DNA of 64,000 nt from Paracoccus subflavus (GCF_004310345.1 NZ_SISK01000001.1:372001-436000), one strand, 5' to 3'; counted from the first letter of the stretch, positions 1-10,076 are shown. Numbers and translations: made by a program. The notes: generated from the sequence alone by a model not told the origin.

Positions 1-1448
1 ACCACCACCTTGGGGCGCAGGATCATCGCACGGGCGATGGCGATCCGCTGACGCTGGCCACCGGAAAATTCGTGCGGATAGCGGTGCATCATGTCGGGGT
101 TCAGCCCGACCTCGGCCATGATCTCGGCCACCATGGCGCGGCGGTCGCGACCCTTTTCGACGCCGTGCACGCACAGGCCCTCGGCGATGATCTGTTCCAC
201 GGTCATGCGCGGCGACAGGCTGCCGAACGGGTCCTGGAACACGATCTGCATGTCGCGGCGCAGGCGGCGCAACTGCCTGGACTGCCAGCGGGCGATATCC
301 TGGCCCATGAACAGGATCGGGCCGTCGCTGGGGATCAGGCGCATGATGGCCAGGGCAAGCGTGGTCTTGCCAGACCCGGATTCGCCGACGATGCCCAGGG
401 TTTCGCCCGCCCGCACGGACAGGGTGGCGCTGTTCACGGCCTTCACATGGCCCACGGTCTTGCGCAGCAGTCCCCGCTGGACCGGAAACCAGACCCTGAG
501 GTCGCGCGTCTCGACCATGGTTTCCGCGTCAGCGGGGACGGGATCGGCGGTGCCGGTGGGTTCGGCGGCCAGCAACTTGCGGGTATAATCGTGTCGGGGG
601 TCGGTGAAGATCGCCTCGACCGGTCCCTGCTCGACGATCTCGCCGTCCTTCATCACGCAGACGCGGTCGGCGATACGGCGCACGATACCCAGATCGTGGC
701 TGATGAACAGCATCGACAATCCTTCGTCGGCCTTGAGTTCCGCCAGAAGATCAAGGATCTGCGCCTGGATCGTCACGTCAAGCGCCGTGGTTGGTTCGTC
801 CGCGATCAGCAGTTCGGGACCGTTCGCCAGGGCCATGGCGATCATCACCCGCTGGCGTTGGCCGCCCGACAGTTGGTGCGGGTAATCGGCCAGACGGCTT
901 TCGGGGTCGCGGATGCCCACGCGGGTCAGCAGGTCCACGATCCGCGCCCGCGCCCTGGCGCCCGTCAGCCCCTGATGCAGCGCCAGGCTTTCCCCCAGTT
1001 GCTTTTCCAGCGTATGCAGCGGGTTCAGCGAGGTCATCGGTTCCTGAAAGACAAAGCTGATATCGTCGCCGCGAATGTCGCGCAGCACGCGGTCGGGGGC
1101 GCCGACCATCTCTCGGCCCGCGTATTTCACCGACCCGTCGACGACGGCGGAATCGCCCAGCAGGCGCACGGTGGACAGCGCGGTCACCGACTTGCCCGAC
1201 CCGGATTCGCCGACCAGTGCAACCGTTTCGCCCCTGCCGATGTGAAAGCTGACGCCCTTGACGGCGGGCACGATGCGGCCTTCCTGGCGAAAACCGATGC
1301 GCAGGTCGCGCACCGCCAGAACCGCATCGCTGTCGGGGGACGGGGCGGCATGGCCCTGTCCCTGACCCGGCATTTGCACGCCGTGCCCCTCGGCCACGGC
1401 GGCGGGGGCGCCGGGGGCGGGAATGAGGGGCGTCAGGTCGTTGGTCAT
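1..1448 (-). CDS. yejF: Microcin C/peptide ABC transporter ATP-binding protein YejF (3' end cut by window edge)
   Basis: This is the ATPase of a YejABEF-type importer, driving uptake of oligopeptides across the inner membrane. Two ATP-binding cassettes are fused in one chain. The first has Walker A GESGSGKS near residues 80-87, signature LSGGQ near 193-197 and Walker B LLIADEPT near 213-220. The second has Walker A GESGSGKT near 354-361 and signature SGGQ near 459. The reading frame is open to the left edge, so about 482 residues are seen and only the C-terminal tail is missing. The ATG overlaps the yejE stop as ATGA, implying translational coupling. A proline/glycine-rich stretch of about 40 residues precedes the first cassette. 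Confidence 0.95.
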   Translation of the reverse strand, partial: MTNDLTPLIPAPGAPAAVAEGHGVQMPGQGQGHAAPSPDSDAVLAVRDLRIGFRQEGRIVPAVKGVSFHIGRGETVALVGESGSGKSVTALSTVRLLGDSAVVDGSVKYAGREMVGAPDRVLRDIRGDDISFVFQEPMTSLNPLHTLEKQLGESLALHQGLTGARARARIVDLLTRVGIRDPESRLADYPHQLSGGQRQRVMIAMALANGPELLIADEPTTALDVTIQAQILDLLAELKADEGLSMLFISHDLGIVRRIADRVCVMKDGEIVEQGPVEAIFTDPRHDYTRKLLAAEPTGTADPVPADAETMVETRDLRVWFPVQRGLLRKTVGHVKAVNSATLSVRAGETLGIVGESGSGKTTLALAIMRLIPSDGPILFMGQDIARWQSRQLRRLRRDMQIVFQDPFGSLSPRMTVEQIIAEGLCVHGVEKGRDRRAMVAEIMAEVGLNPDMMHRYPHEFSGGQRQRIAIARAMILRPKVV

Positions 1449-2551
1449 TTGAACGTCTTTCGCGGGTCAAAGGCGTCGCGCACGCCCTCGAAGATAAAGA
1501 CCAGCAGCGACAGCATGATGGCGAAGGTGAAAAAGGCGGTGAAGGCCAGCCAGGGCGCCTGAAGGTTCTGCTTGGCCTGCAAGGCCAGTTCGCCCAGCGA
1601 GGGCGCGGATGCCGGCAGGCCGTAGCCAAGATAGTCCAGGGCCGCCAGCCCGCTGATCGTGCCGGTCACCACGAAGGGCAGCATGGTCAGCGTGGCGACC
1701 ATCGCATTGGGCAGGATGTGGCGGAACATGATGGTGCGGTCCCCCACCCCCAGGGCGCGGGCGGCACGGACATATTCGAAGTTCCGCGCCCGCAGGAATT
1801 CGGCGCGCACCACGCCCACCAGGGCGGGCCAGCCGAACAGGATCGTCACGAACACCAGCAGCCAGAAGCTGCGCCCCAGGATCGCGAACAGGATGATGAT
1901 GACATAGAGCGACGGGGTGGATGCCCATATCTCTAACAGGCGCTGGAACACCAGGTCGGTCCTGCCGCCGAAATATCCCTGGATCGCGCCCGCAGCGATG
2001 CCCACGACGGATGCCACCACCGTCACGATCAGCGTGAACAGGATCGAGATGCGGAAGCCATAGATCACGCGGGCCAGCACGTCGCGCGCGGTGTCGTCGG
2101 TGCCAAGCCAATGCGTGGCATCGGGGGGGCTCGGGGCGCTGCCCACGTTGTTGATGGTGGAATAATGGAACGGGATCGGCGGCCAGATCATCCAGCCCTG
2201 CTCGTCCTTGGGGATGTTGCTACTGCCCGCGTCCACGGCGGCGATCAGATCCTCGGGCGTGTCCCAGCAATCGGGGCTGCCGCCGGTCACGATCAGGCAT
2301 TGCACCGCGGGATCGGTATAGATCGCTTCGGTCTGGAAATCGCCGCCAAAGGCCGTTTCGGGATAGAAATTATAGGCCGGGAAAACCAGTTCGCCGCGAT
2401 AGCTGGCCACGATGGGTTTGTCGTTCGCCACGATCTCGGCGCACATGGCCAGAACGAACAGCACCGAAAAGATCACCAAAGACCAGAAAGCCCGGCCATT
2501 CCTGCGGAAATTGCGCCAGCGGCGGCGATTGAGTTCGGACAGCGCCATCAT
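1445..2551 (-). CDS. yejE: Peptide ABC transporter permease YejE
   Basis: This is an inner-membrane permease of the Yej oligopeptide importer, 368 residues. It has the family's layout: a short basic N-terminus ([15 protein letters not shown]), one membrane segment near residues 23-43, a long periplasmic loop of about 120 residues and a five-segment binding-protein-dependent transport domain. The cytoplasmic EAA loop that docks the ATPase is visible near residues 250-275 ([19 protein letters not shown]). It starts with two tandem ATGs; the first overlaps the yejB stop (ATGA) and its own stop overlaps the yejF start. It should pair with YejB. Confidence 0.95.
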   Translation of the reverse strand: MMALSELNRRRWRNFRRNGRAFWSLVIFSVLFVLAMCAEIVANDKPIVASYRGELVFPAYNFYPETAFGGDFQTEAIYTDPAVQCLIVTGGSPDCWDTPEDLIAAVDAGSSNIPKDEQGWMIWPPIPFHYSTINNVGSAPSPPDATHWLGTDDTARDVLARVIYGFRISILFTLIVTVVASVVGIAAGAIQGYFGGRTDLVFQRLLEIWASTPSLYVIIILFAILGRSFWLLVFVTILFGWPALVGVVRAEFLRARNFEYVRAARALGVGDRTIMFRHILPNAMVATLTMLPFVVTGTISGLAALDYLGYGLPASAPSLGELALQAKQNLQAPWLAFTAFFTFAIMLSLLVFIFEGVRDAFDPRKTFK

Positions 2552-3624
2552 CCGGCCCTTGATTCAAAGTCGATGCGCGGATCGACAAAGACATACATCA
2601 TGTCCGACAGGATCCCCACGACCAGCGACATCAGGCCAAAGACATAGAGCGTGCCGAAGATCACCGGATAATCGCGCTGCACCGCGGCCTCGAACCCCAG
2701 GCGACCCAGGCCGTCCAGCGAAAAGATCGTCTCGATCAGGATCGATGCCCCGAAGAACACGCCCAGGAACATCGCCGGAAAGCCAGCGATCACGATCAGC
2801 ATGGCGTTGCGAAAGACATGGCCGTAAAGAACCCGGCTTTCGGTCAGGCCCTTGGCGCGGGCGGTCATCACGTACTGCTTGTTGATCTCGTCCAGAAAAC
2901 TGTTCTTGGTCAGCAGGGTCAGGGTCGCAAAGCTGGAAATGGTCGAGGCGATGACCGGCAGTGTGGCGTGCCAGGCATAGTCCTTGATCTTGCCCCACAG
3001 GGTCAGGTCGGCGAAATTGTCGCTGGTCAGCCCGCGCAGGGGGAAGATCTGCCAATAGCTGCCGCCCGCGAACAGCACCATCAGCAGCACCGCGAACAGG
3101 AAGGCCGGGATCGCATAGGCCATGATGATCACGGCCGAGGTCCAGGTGTCGAAGCGCGTCCCGTCGCGCGTGGCCTTACGGATGCCCAGCGGGATCGAGA
3201 TGAGATAGGCCAGCAGCGTGGACCACAACCCCAAGGTGATGGATACCGGCATCTTTTCCAGCACAAGGTCGATCACGCTGATGGACCTGAACCAGCTTGT
3301 TCCGAAATCGAAGGTCAGGTAATTGCCCATCATCGTCAGGAATCGCTGCAAGGGTGGCTTGTCGAAGCCGAATTCCTTTTCCAGTTGCGCGATGAATTCC
3401 GGCGGCAGGCCCCGCGCGCCCTCATACCCCTCGACCACGCCGGTATCGCCGCCTGTCCCCGCACCCGAGATGTTGCTGAAGGCGTCGCCCGCCCCCTGGA
3501 CCTGGGCGGCGATCTGTTCGATGGGTCCGCCCGGCACGAATTGCGTCAGCGTGAAGTTCACCACCATGATCCCGATCAGTGTCGGGATGATCAGCAGAAG
3601 CCGCCGCAGGATATAGGCGCCCAT
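2548..3624 (-). CDS. yejB: Peptide ABC transporter permease YejB
   Basis: This is the second inner-membrane permease of the Yej importer, 358 residues. It begins [18 protein letters not shown], the usual first membrane helix of DppB/OppB-class permeases, followed by a periplasmic insert of about 100 residues and a C-terminal transport domain. The EAA-type loop reads [20 protein letters not shown]. The stop overlaps the yejE start by 4 nt. A 92-nt gap separates it from the upstream binding-protein gene, so yejA could be expressed above the membrane genes, as is common for binding proteins. No separate promoter was found in the gap. Confidence 0.95.
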   Translation of the reverse strand: MGAYILRRLLLIIPTLIGIMVVNFTLTQFVPGGPIEQIAAQVQGAGDAFSNISGAGTGGDTGVVEGYEGARGLPPEFIAQLEKEFGFDKPPLQRFLTMMGNYLTFDFGTSWFRSISVIDLVLEKMPVSITLGLWSTLLAYLISIPLGIRKATRDGTRFDTWTSAVIIMAYAIPAFLFAVLLMVLFAGGSYWQIFPLRGLTSDNFADLTLWGKIKDYAWHATLPVIASTISSFATLTLLTKNSFLDEINKQYVMTARAKGLTESRVLYGHVFRNAMLIVIAGFPAMFLGVFFGASILIETIFSLDGLGRLGFEAAVQRDYPVIFGTLYVFGLMSLVVGILSDMMYVFVDPRIDFESRAG

Positions 3625-3716
3625 GGGATTGCCCCGTCCCTTCCGGGCCTTTGCGGCCCCGTTTCCCTTGTCCGGCCCTTGTCGGGCGGGATCGCCGGAA
3701 AATCAACCCTGCCCTG

Positions 3717-5579
3717 TCACCGGATCGCGCCGCTGGCCTTCAGTTCCGCCTCTCGCGCCGCATCCGCCCACCAGAAATCCAGCGTGCCAAGCGCATAGGG
3801 CGGCATGGCGTCGGGGTGGCGATACATGTCGTAATAGGCAAGCGTGTATTCCGCCTTGTACCACTTGGGCACCCAGAACCGCAGGCTGCGCAGCGCGCGG
3901 TCCAACGCCTTGATGGCGACGACATTGTCTTCCTGCGTTTCGGCCTGCTGGCCCAGTTCCAGCAGCCTGTCGATCGCGGGATTCGCCAGACCCATCGGGT
4001 TGAACACGTCATCCACGTCCTCGGACCCGAAAACCTGGCCGGCATAGCCGCCGATGGCATAGGACTGGCCCAGCGAATCCTCGACCATGTCGAAATCCTT
4101 GGATCGGGTGCGCTGCTGCATCTCGGCATTGTCCACGCGGCGATTTACGGCCTCGATGCCGATGGCCTGCAGGTTCTGGACGAATGGATTGATGATCCGG
4201 TCGTTGCCCACGTCGTCGTTCAGGATCTCGACCGTCAGCGGCTCGCCATCGGCGTTGCGACGCTTGCCGTCGCTGCCCACGGTCCAGCCCGCCTCGTCCA
4301 GCAGCGCCATCGCACGGCGCATGTTCTGGCGGTCAAGCTGGCGTTCGCCCCCGGTGGGCTGGACCACGGCATCGTCGGTCAGGATGCCCGCGGGCAGATC
4401 GGCCGCGACCGGTTCCAGCAATGCCAGTTCCGCGGCCGAGGGCGGGCCGTCGGCGCGGAATTCGCTGTTGTCCCAAAAGGAATTGACCCGCGTTTCAAGG
4501 CCATAAAGCAGCGTCTGGTTGGTCCATTCAAAGTTGAACATCAGCCCGATCGCTTCGCGCACGCGGATGTCCTGGAACTTTTCGCGCCGCAGGTTGAACA
4601 CCCAGGCGTCGCCGCTGGCGATCTGCCCGTCGGGCAGCGTCTCGCGCACCACGGCCCCCGACGACAGCGCGGGAAAGTCATAGCGCGTGGACCAGTGCAT
4701 CGATGATGTTTCGTTGCGGAAAGTATATTCTCCGGCCTTGAACGCTTCGAATGCGCCGTCAAAATCGCCAAACATTTCATAGCGAATCCGGTCGAAGTTG
4801 AAGCGGCCCCGGTTGATGGGCAGATCCTTGCCCCAATAGTCCGGGTTGCGCTTGACCACCAGGGTTCGGCCCATGTCGGCGCGGTCGAACATATAGGGGC
4901 CCGAGCCGACATACGGGATGTTCGTGCTCTGCTCCAGATCGCGGTCGTTATCCTCGAAATCCTTCTTGGAAAAGACGATCTGGCTGCCCATCTGGGAAAT
5001 CACGTCACGGCGGGGATAGCCCTCGGCAAAGGTGAACCTGATGCGCTGATCGTCCAGCACCTCGGCCTTGGCGACCATCTGCTGCATCGCCATGCGGAAG
5101 GACGACAGGCCCTTGTCGCGCAGGGTTTCAAAGCTGAACAGAACGTCATGCGCGGTCAGAGGCGTTCCATCGCTGAACCTGGCCTCGGGGCGCAGGTTGA
5201 AGATCACCCAGTCCTTGCTTTGGGGATATTCCAGCGTTTCGCACAAAAGACAGTAGTCCACGCCCAGTTCGTCCGCCGGGCTGTCCATCAGCCGTTCAAG
5301 CTGGATCACCGACAGGGCAATGGCCCGGCCCCGATGGGTAAAGGGATTATAGCTGTCGAATCCACCGACCGCGCCGAAGGAAATCTCGCCCCCCTTGGGC
5401 GCGTCGGGGTTCACATACGGATAGTGCGGAAAGTCGGCGGGCAATGCGGGTTCGCCGAACAAGGCGATGGCATGGGTCTTGATAACGGTTTCGTTCCCTT
5501 CTGGCGCGGCGTTCTCCTGCGACAAGACGGCGGTGGCCGGGGCAAGGGCAAGAAGGGCGATCAGGGCAAGGCGGCGCAT
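3717..5579 (-). CDS. yejA: Periplasmic oligopeptide-binding protein YejA
   Basis: This is the extracellular solute-binding protein (SBP_bac_5 family) that captures peptides for YejBEF. From the chosen ATG the product is 620 residues and opens with a clear signal peptide: MRRLA, a hydrophobic LIALLALAPATAVL core, and likely cleavage before QEN. An upstream in-frame ATG at 5612 would put eleven residues before the signal peptide and is less likely. Typical family features include SDGTPLTAHDVLFSFE near residues 135-150 and the aromatic-rich C-terminus with LGTLDFWW. It is first in the yejABEF operon. The exact ligand cannot be told from sequence. Confidence 0.93.
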   Translation of the reverse strand: MRRLALIALLALAPATAVLSQENAAPEGNETVIKTHAIALFGEPALPADFPHYPYVNPDAPKGGEISFGAVGGFDSYNPFTHRGRAIALSVIQLERLMDSPADELGVDYCLLCETLEYPQSKDWVIFNLRPEARFSDGTPLTAHDVLFSFETLRDKGLSSFRMAMQQMVAKAEVLDDQRIRFTFAEGYPRRDVISQMGSQIVFSKKDFEDNDRDLEQSTNIPYVGSGPYMFDRADMGRTLVVKRNPDYWGKDLPINRGRFNFDRIRYEMFGDFDGAFEAFKAGEYTFRNETSSMHWSTRYDFPALSSGAVVRETLPDGQIASGDAWVFNLRREKFQDIRVREAIGLMFNFEWTNQTLLYGLETRVNSFWDNSEFRADGPPSAAELALLEPVAADLPAGILTDDAVVQPTGGERQLDRQNMRRAMALLDEAGWTVGSDGKRRNADGEPLTVEILNDDVGNDRIINPFVQNLQAIGIEAVNRRVDNAEMQQRTRSKDFDMVEDSLGQSYAIGGYAGQVFGSEDVDDVFNPMGLANPAIDRLLELGQQAETQEDNVVAIKALDRALRSLRFWVPKWYKAEYTLAYYDMYRHPDAMPPYALGTLDFWWADAAREAELKASGAIR

Positions 5580-5677
5580 CGGGCGAACTCCGGTCGGGAC
5601 ACTGCCCTGCACGCTAGGCCAGCGCCGGGGACACGATCAAGCCGCGATTTCGTGAAGCGCCCGCCCCGAGGACAACG

Positions 5678-5704
5678 AAAAAGGGCGCATCCTGCGATGC
5701 GCCC
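5678..5704 (-). terminator. Rho-independent terminator of cycM
   Basis: On the minus strand, 23 nt after the cycM stop, a perfect 9-bp stem (GGGCGCATC / GATGCGCCC) with a 4-nt loop is followed by five T residues. It separates cycM from the downstream yej operon. Confidence 0.9.
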
Positions 5705-5726
5705 GGTCAGAGGAAACGTCCCCGGC

Positions 5727-6260
5727 TCAGGGCTGGGCTTGCAGATAGGCAACGATATCCGCCCGGTCCTGGGGATCGTCGATCCCGGCAAAGGACATCT
5801 TGGTGCCGGGCACATATCCCTTGGGATCGGCCAGAAACGCCTGCAGCGCCTCGGGCGTCCAGGCCGGATCGACTGCGGCGTGTTCCACCATCCCGGCGGA
5901 ATAGTTGAAGCCCTCCACCCCGGCCACGGCGCGGCCCACCACGCCGTTCAGATGCGGACCCACGCCATCGGTTCCGTCCAGCTTGTGGCAGGCGCGGCAC
6001 TTGCCGAACCCTTGTTCCCCCGCGGCGGCATCGGCCGAGGCCAGCAGCGCGGCAAAGTCGATCTCCTCCTCCACCGCTTCCTCCTCGCCGCCGGCCTCCT
6101 CGACCGGGATGGCATAGGCCTGGGCGACCTCTTCCCCTTCACCGTGTTCGGCAGAGCCCACGTGATACAGCGAGCTTGCCATCCAGTTGGCCAGCATCAG
6201 AAACAGCAGCGCGCCGATCAGCGCGCCGGCGGCCTTAGTCACGGTCATGGTGTTGAACAT
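5727..6260 (-). CDS. cycM: Membrane-anchored cytochrome c552 (CycM type)
   Basis: This is a class I c-type cytochrome held to the periplasmic face of the inner membrane; in Paracoccus the homologue passes electrons from the bc1 complex to the aa3 oxidase. The 177-residue product has an N-terminal membrane anchor (residues about 10-30), an acidic linker rich in Glu (about 40-68) and a C-terminal haem domain. Haem attachment is CRACH (residues 88-92), and the distal methionine is probably M155 in GTKMSF. Length and layout match P. denitrificans c552 closely. It is a single gene with its own promoter and terminator, divergent from pheA. Confidence 0.93.
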   Translation of the reverse strand: MFNTMTVTKAAGALIGALLFLMLANWMASSLYHVGSAEHGEGEEVAQAYAIPVEEAGGEEEAVEEEIDFAALLASADAAAGEQGFGKCRACHKLDGTDGVGPHLNGVVGRAVAGVEGFNYSAGMVEHAAVDPAWTPEALQAFLADPKGYVPGTKMSFAGIDDPQDRADIVAYLQAQP

Positions 6261-6301
6261 CGCGTGCGATCCCCGCTTGGTAAGCTCGTCAATTCGTCGG
6301 G

Positions 6302-6331
6302 TATGTATCCGCTTTCGCTTTGAAGGTTCAA
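6302..6331 (-). promoter_or_regulatory. Candidate promoter for cycM
   Basis: On the minus strand TTGAAC and TACATA are 18 nt apart, placing a start point about 45 nt upstream of the cycM ATG. This is a consensus match only. Confidence 0.4.
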
Positions 6332-6372
6332 GGTATAGTTACCGCGCCAGGTTTCAAATTTCGGATGGCGGC

Positions 6373-7239
6373 ATGACGACCACGACCAACCGCATCGCCT
6401 TTCAGGGCGAGCCCGGGGCCTACAGCCACGAGGCCTGCCGCAAGGCCCGCCCCGGCATGGAGGCGCTGCCCTGCCGCACCTTCGAGGACGTGATCGAGGC
6501 GGTCCGCAGCCACCAGGCCGATCTGGCGATGCTGCCGGTCGAAAATTCGACCTATGGCCGGGTCGCCGACATCCACCACCTGCTGCCCGAATCCGGCCTG
6601 CACATCATCGACGAGGCCTTTGTCCGCGTCCATATCAGTCTGCTTGCGGTCCCCGGCACCTCCTTAACCCAGGTGCGCGAGGCGATGAGCCATACCGTTC
6701 TGCTGGGCCAATGCCGCAGCTTTCTGCGCCGGCACAACATCCGCGCCGTGACGGGCGCCGACACCGCAGGGTCAGCCAAGGAGGTCGCATCGCGAGGCGA
6801 TCCGTCGGTGGCCGCCCTGGCCGCCCCCCTGGCGGCCGAGATATACGGCCTGGACCGCCTGGCCGATCAGATCGAGGACCGGCAGAACAACACCACGCGC
6901 TTTCTGATCATGTCGCGCCAGCCCGATTACAGCCGCCGGTCGGACCGGATGCTGACCAGTTTCGTCTTTCGCGTGCGCAACATTCCCGCCGCCCTCTACA
7001 AGGCGATGGGCGGCTTTGCGACCAACGGCGTCAACATGACCAAGCTGGAAAGCTACATGGTCGATGGCGTCTTCACGGCCACCCAGTTCTATGCCGATGT
7101 CGAAGGTCATCCCGAAGACCCGGCCCTGCAAATGGCCCTGGAAGAGCTGGGCTATTTCACATCGTCGCTGGATATGCTGGGCGTGTATCCGGCAGATCCC
7201 CTTCGCGAGGCGCAGCGGCAGGGGGACCGGGGGGCATAG
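6373..7239 (+). CDS. pheA: Prephenate dehydratase
   Basis: It converts prephenate to phenylpyruvate in phenylalanine synthesis, in the cytosol. The 288-residue protein has the catalytic domain first (FQGEPGAYSHEA near residues 10-21, then the TRF motif at 175-177 in NNTTRF), then a C-terminal ACT domain that normally binds phenylalanine for feedback (NIPAALYKAM, LESYM). There is no chorismate mutase domain, so this is the monofunctional alphaproteobacterial type. The open frame extends upstream to 6187, but the ATG at 6373 gives the family's N-terminus. The last 88 nt overlap the convergent SRPBCC gene. Confidence 0.94.
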   Translation: MTTTTNRIAFQGEPGAYSHEACRKARPGMEALPCRTFEDVIEAVRSHQADLAMLPVENSTYGRVADIHHLLPESGLHIIDEAFVRVHISLLAVPGTSLTQVREAMSHTVLLGQCRSFLRRHNIRAVTGADTAGSAKEVASRGDPSVAALAAPLAAEIYGLDRLADQIEDRQNNTTRFLIMSRQPDYSRRSDRMLTSFVFRVRNIPAALYKAMGGFATNGVNMTKLESYMVDGVFTATQFYADVEGHPEDPALQMALEELGYFTSSLDMLGVYPADPLREAQRQGDRGA

Positions 7240-7688
7240 GCTGCGCGCAGATGCGCGACATAGTCGGCAATCCGACGGTCATGGCCCCGGTCCAGGTCGG
7301 CCCTGGCAAGCCGGGCCATCTGCACCAGCAGCCTTGCGCGCATTGTCAGCGGACAGACAACGGTTTCGCACAGCAGGCGCGACCGTTCGCGGCCCAGTGC
7401 CATAACCGTCATCGCGACACGCAGGTCGAACTGATCGGATCCGCCGGCCAGCACCAGTTGCGACGGCCGCACCAGCCGGGCCACCCTGAGACGCAAAAAC
7501 CGAGGCCGGCCCCGCCAGGTGAAGGTCACGGTCCACCCCGCCCCGGTGCCAGGTTCGGCCGCAGGGTCGATCCGGCGCAGCATAGCCCCGCAGGCCGCAA
7601 GGGCCCGTTCACTGCGCGAAAAATTGGCGAGGAGATCGAACAGACTGCCTGCGGGCAGATCCGTATCGACGCGGGTGAAAAATTTCAT
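7152..7688 (-). CDS. SRPBCC-fold (START-like) protein
   Basis: The 178-residue product looks like a polyketide-cyclase/START-like lipid-binding fold. The start MKFFTRVDTDLPAGSLFDLLANF is typical of the first strand and helix, the middle has alternating strands (GWTVTFTWRGRPRFLRLRV), and a long helix lies near residues 120-145. The chemistry and ligand are unknown. The C-terminal 30 residues are Arg/Ser/Cys-rich, low in structure, and lie in the 88-nt convergent overlap with pheA. A truncated real end or a genuine antisense overlap are both possible. Confidence 0.65.
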   Translation of the reverse strand: MKFFTRVDTDLPAGSLFDLLANFSRSERALAACGAMLRRIDPAAEPGTGAGWTVTFTWRGRPRFLRLRVARLVRPSQLVLAGGSDQFDLRVAMTVMALGRERSRLLCETVVCPLTMRARLLVQMARLARADLDRGHDRRIADYVAHLRAAYAPRSPCRCASRRGSAGYTPSISSDDVK

Positions 7689-7869
7689 GCGCGAATGGCC
7701 GCCGGAATATCCACAGACAAATGCCCGGCATTATTCGTTTGAAGGGTGAAAACAGGTGTCATCGTCACGCCCAAGGATTAAATCTGGTGAATGTCGGGTC
7801 CGGTGATTCCCATCCCTACCCGGTTTTCGTGAACAAACCGGAAACCGCCTTGGATTTTGCAATCTAGGG

Positions 7870-7898
7870 TTGAGTGAATCACCTTGTGTCGCTACGCT
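7870..7898 (+). promoter_or_regulatory. Candidate promoter of the 5'-nucleotidase-like gene
   Basis: TTGAGT and TACGCT are 17 nt apart. A transcript from here would begin near 7905, which makes the ATG at 7905 leaderless and favours the ATG at 7947, which has a GAGGGG ribosome-binding site. Confidence 0.4.
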
Positions 7899-7946
7899 GG
7901 TCCAATGGCCCGAATACAAACCGCGGCGATTTCGGACGAGGGGCGG

Positions 7947-9824
7947 ATGCCAGACGGGAACGGCGATCTCCAGGGGTTCGGTCCGGCCAGCGCCGATACG
8001 CAGGACGGCGTTGCATTGCGCATTCTGGCCACGACCGATCTTCACATGAAGCTGCTGCCCCATGATTATCTGTCGGGGAACCCCTGCGACCGCGGCAGCT
8101 TGGCGCAAGCCGCCTCGCTGATCGAACGGCACAGACGGTCGGCGCCGAATGTCCTGCTGGTCGATAACGGGGATTTCCTGCAAGGCACGCCTCTGGGTGA
8201 ACAGGCCGTGCTGAACACGCGCCACGACCATCCCGCCATTACCGCCATGAATCTCATGGGATACGACGCGGCGGCGATCGGCAACCATGACTTCGCTTTC
8301 GGAATAGACCTGCTGCAATCCGTTGCCCGCCAGGCGCGTTTCCCCTTGCTTGCGGCCAATCTGCAGGTCAGGGGCAAGCCGGATTTCCTGAAATATGTGA
8401 TCCTGAACCGCCGGCTTCGCTCTGATCGCGGAAAGCCGATCGATCTGCGAATCGGGGTGATCGGGTTCCTGCCGCCGCAGACGACGGCCTGGGACAGCGA
8501 TCTGGGCCGGCGCATGGCCTGCGACGACATCCTGCTGACGGCGCGCCGGCTTGTGCCGGAAATCCGGGCGCAGGGCGCGGATCTTGTGATCGCCCTGGCC
8601 CATAGCGGCATCTCGCACCGCCCCTGGACTCCGGGGGCCGAGAATGTCGCGGTCGAACTGGCCCTGGTGGACGGGATCGACGCCATTGTCGCCGGTCATA
8701 CCCATGAGGTCTTTCCCGGCAGCGGCATGGCCTCGGCCCCCGGGATCGATGCCATCGCCGGAACCCTGGAAGGCAAACCCGCCGTCATGCCCGGCTTTGG
8801 CGGCTCTCATCTCGGGGTCATCGACCTGTGGCTGGAACGGGGCCCCTGGCAGGAATGGCGCGTGGCAGGCGCCCTGGCACGCTGCGAGGTCGTCACAAGC
8901 TTGGATGTCCCGGTCGCGCCCGCCATCGTGAAGGCCGTCGCTCCCACGCATCGCAAGACAGTGTCGCGACTGAACACGCCGATCGCCCGCAGCGGCCGAC
9001 GGATCAGCAGCCATTTCGCCCTGGCGGGGGTGGACCCCGTGTCTGCCCTGGTCAACATGGCGCAGCGTTGGCATGTGCGCAAAAGCCTGCGCGGAACAAC
9101 GTTCGAGGGGGTGCCGGTGCTGTCTGCGGCGGCACCGTTTCGGGCAGGCGGGCGCAGCGGGCCGCTCCATTATACCGATGTGGGGCCCGGACGCCTGTCA
9201 CAGGCCAATCTGGCGGACATCTATCCCTTTCCCAACCGGATCTGCGCCTTGGCCCTGTCGGGTGCCGAACTGCGGGCCTGGCTCGAACGTTCGGCCAGTC
9301 TTTTCAACCGGATCGTGCCGGGACAGGCGGATCAGATGCTGGCCGATCCGCGCTTTCCGGCCTATCAGTTCGATGTGATCCAGGGGCTTTGCTGGCAGGT
9401 GGACCTGTCCCAGCCGGCTGCATTCCGCATGGATGGCACGGCCACAGGCGCCAGCCGGATCCGCAACGCGCTGTGGCGCGGCCGCCCGCTGGCGGATGAC
9501 GACCTGTTCGTGCTGGCCACAAACTCGTACCGCCTGGCCAGCCACGGCCTGTTTTCAACCCTTGTCGCGTCCCGGCAGTGCGTCCTGCCCCCCGGTCCCA
9601 GGACGCCCGAGGTGATCCGAAACTATCTGAGGCGCCGCCGACGGATCGACATCGACGCGGCGCCGTCCTGGCTCTTTGTCCCGATGCCGGGCACCACCGT
9701 CATCCTCCAGACCAGCCCGGCCGGTCTTTCCCTGCTGCCGGACATTGCCGGCGACAGCGGCCTCCGGATCGAGGACGCAGGCCGGACCGAGGATGGCTTT
9801 GCGCAGGTGCGGCTGCATCTGTAA
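7947..9824 (+). CDS. 5'-nucleotidase / 2',3'-cyclic-nucleotide phosphodiesterase family protein, no signal peptide
   Basis: This is a CpdB/UshA-type metallophosphoesterase. From the ATG at 7947 it has 625 residues. Metal-binding motifs are ordered as expected: D31-x-H33 in TTDLH, DNGD at 73-76, GNHD at 112-115 and GHTHE near 250-254. The C-terminal half is the 5'-nucleotidase substrate domain (DIYPFPNRICALALSGAEL). The likely reaction is hydrolysis of nucleoside mono- or cyclic phosphates. Family members are usually exported, but no signal peptide is visible from any of the starts (7884, 7905, 7947), so it may act in the cytosol. 7947 is preferred for its ribosome-binding site. Confidence 0.85.
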   Translation: MPDGNGDLQGFGPASADTQDGVALRILATTDLHMKLLPHDYLSGNPCDRGSLAQAASLIERHRRSAPNVLLVDNGDFLQGTPLGEQAVLNTRHDHPAITAMNLMGYDAAAIGNHDFAFGIDLLQSVARQARFPLLAANLQVRGKPDFLKYVILNRRLRSDRGKPIDLRIGVIGFLPPQTTAWDSDLGRRMACDDILLTARRLVPEIRAQGADLVIALAHSGISHRPWTPGAENVAVELALVDGIDAIVAGHTHEVFPGSGMASAPGIDAIAGTLEGKPAVMPGFGGSHLGVIDLWLERGPWQEWRVAGALARCEVVTSLDVPVAPAIVKAVAPTHRKTVSRLNTPIARSGRRISSHFALAGVDPVSALVNMAQRWHVRKSLRGTTFEGVPVLSAAAPFRAGGRSGPLHYTDVGPGRLSQANLADIYPFPNRICALALSGAELRAWLERSASLFNRIVPGQADQMLADPRFPAYQFDVIQGLCWQVDLSQPAAFRMDGTATGASRIRNALWRGRPLADDDLFVLATNSYRLASHGLFSTLVASRQCVLPPGPRTPEVIRNYLRRRRRIDIDAAPSWLFVPMPGTTVILQTSPAGLSLLPDIAGDSGLRIEDAGRTEDGFAQVRLHL

Positions 9825-9829
9825 CGGGG

Positions 9830-9858
9830 TTGCATCGCCCCCGGTCCCGCATTATCTG
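9830..9858 (+). promoter_or_regulatory. Candidate promoter of the SRP RNA gene
   Basis: TTGCAT and TATCTG are separated by 17 nt, predicting a transcript start near 9864, exactly at the 5' end of the folded SRP RNA. This is the best-supported promoter in the window because the RNA end is independently defined. Confidence 0.6.
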
Positions 9859-9861
9859 ACG

Positions 9862-9963
9862 GGGTGAGAGGTTGGCGCGGGCAGGCGCCTCGCCAACCCG
9901 GTCAGGTCCGGAAGGAAGCAGCCGTAACGAGCCCCGCTTGGGTCGTTGTCCAGCCTCTCACCC
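9862..9963 (+). ncRNA. ffs: Signal recognition particle RNA (4.5S, small bacterial type)
   Basis: This is the RNA core of the SRP, which binds Ffh and targets nascent membrane proteins to FtsY. The conserved domain IV sequence GGTCAGGTCCGGAAGGAAGC and the following AGCC are present at 9900-9923. The ends pair over 14 bp (9862-9875 with 9950-9963, one G-T pair). A short pyrimidine run follows. Length is about 102 nt, typical for the class lacking an Alu domain. Confidence 0.96.
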
Positions 9964-10076
9964 TTTCCTCGTTGGGTTGTTGCGACGCAGAAGCCCCAGA
10001 ATAACGCGGGCTTGGATGGTACAGGCCAGGCAAGGTTGCGCAGACCAAGGGTTCCAGGTTCTTGTCGCGCCTTCCG

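Noticed and set aside
6334-6339. TATAGT as the -10 of pheA
   Set aside because: No reasonable -35 lies 16-18 nt upstream, so no promoter was called.
7731-9170. 479-codon minus-strand open frame
   Set aside because: Antisense to the nucleotidase-like gene whose metal motifs are intact; composition is shadow-like (Gln/His/Arg-rich).
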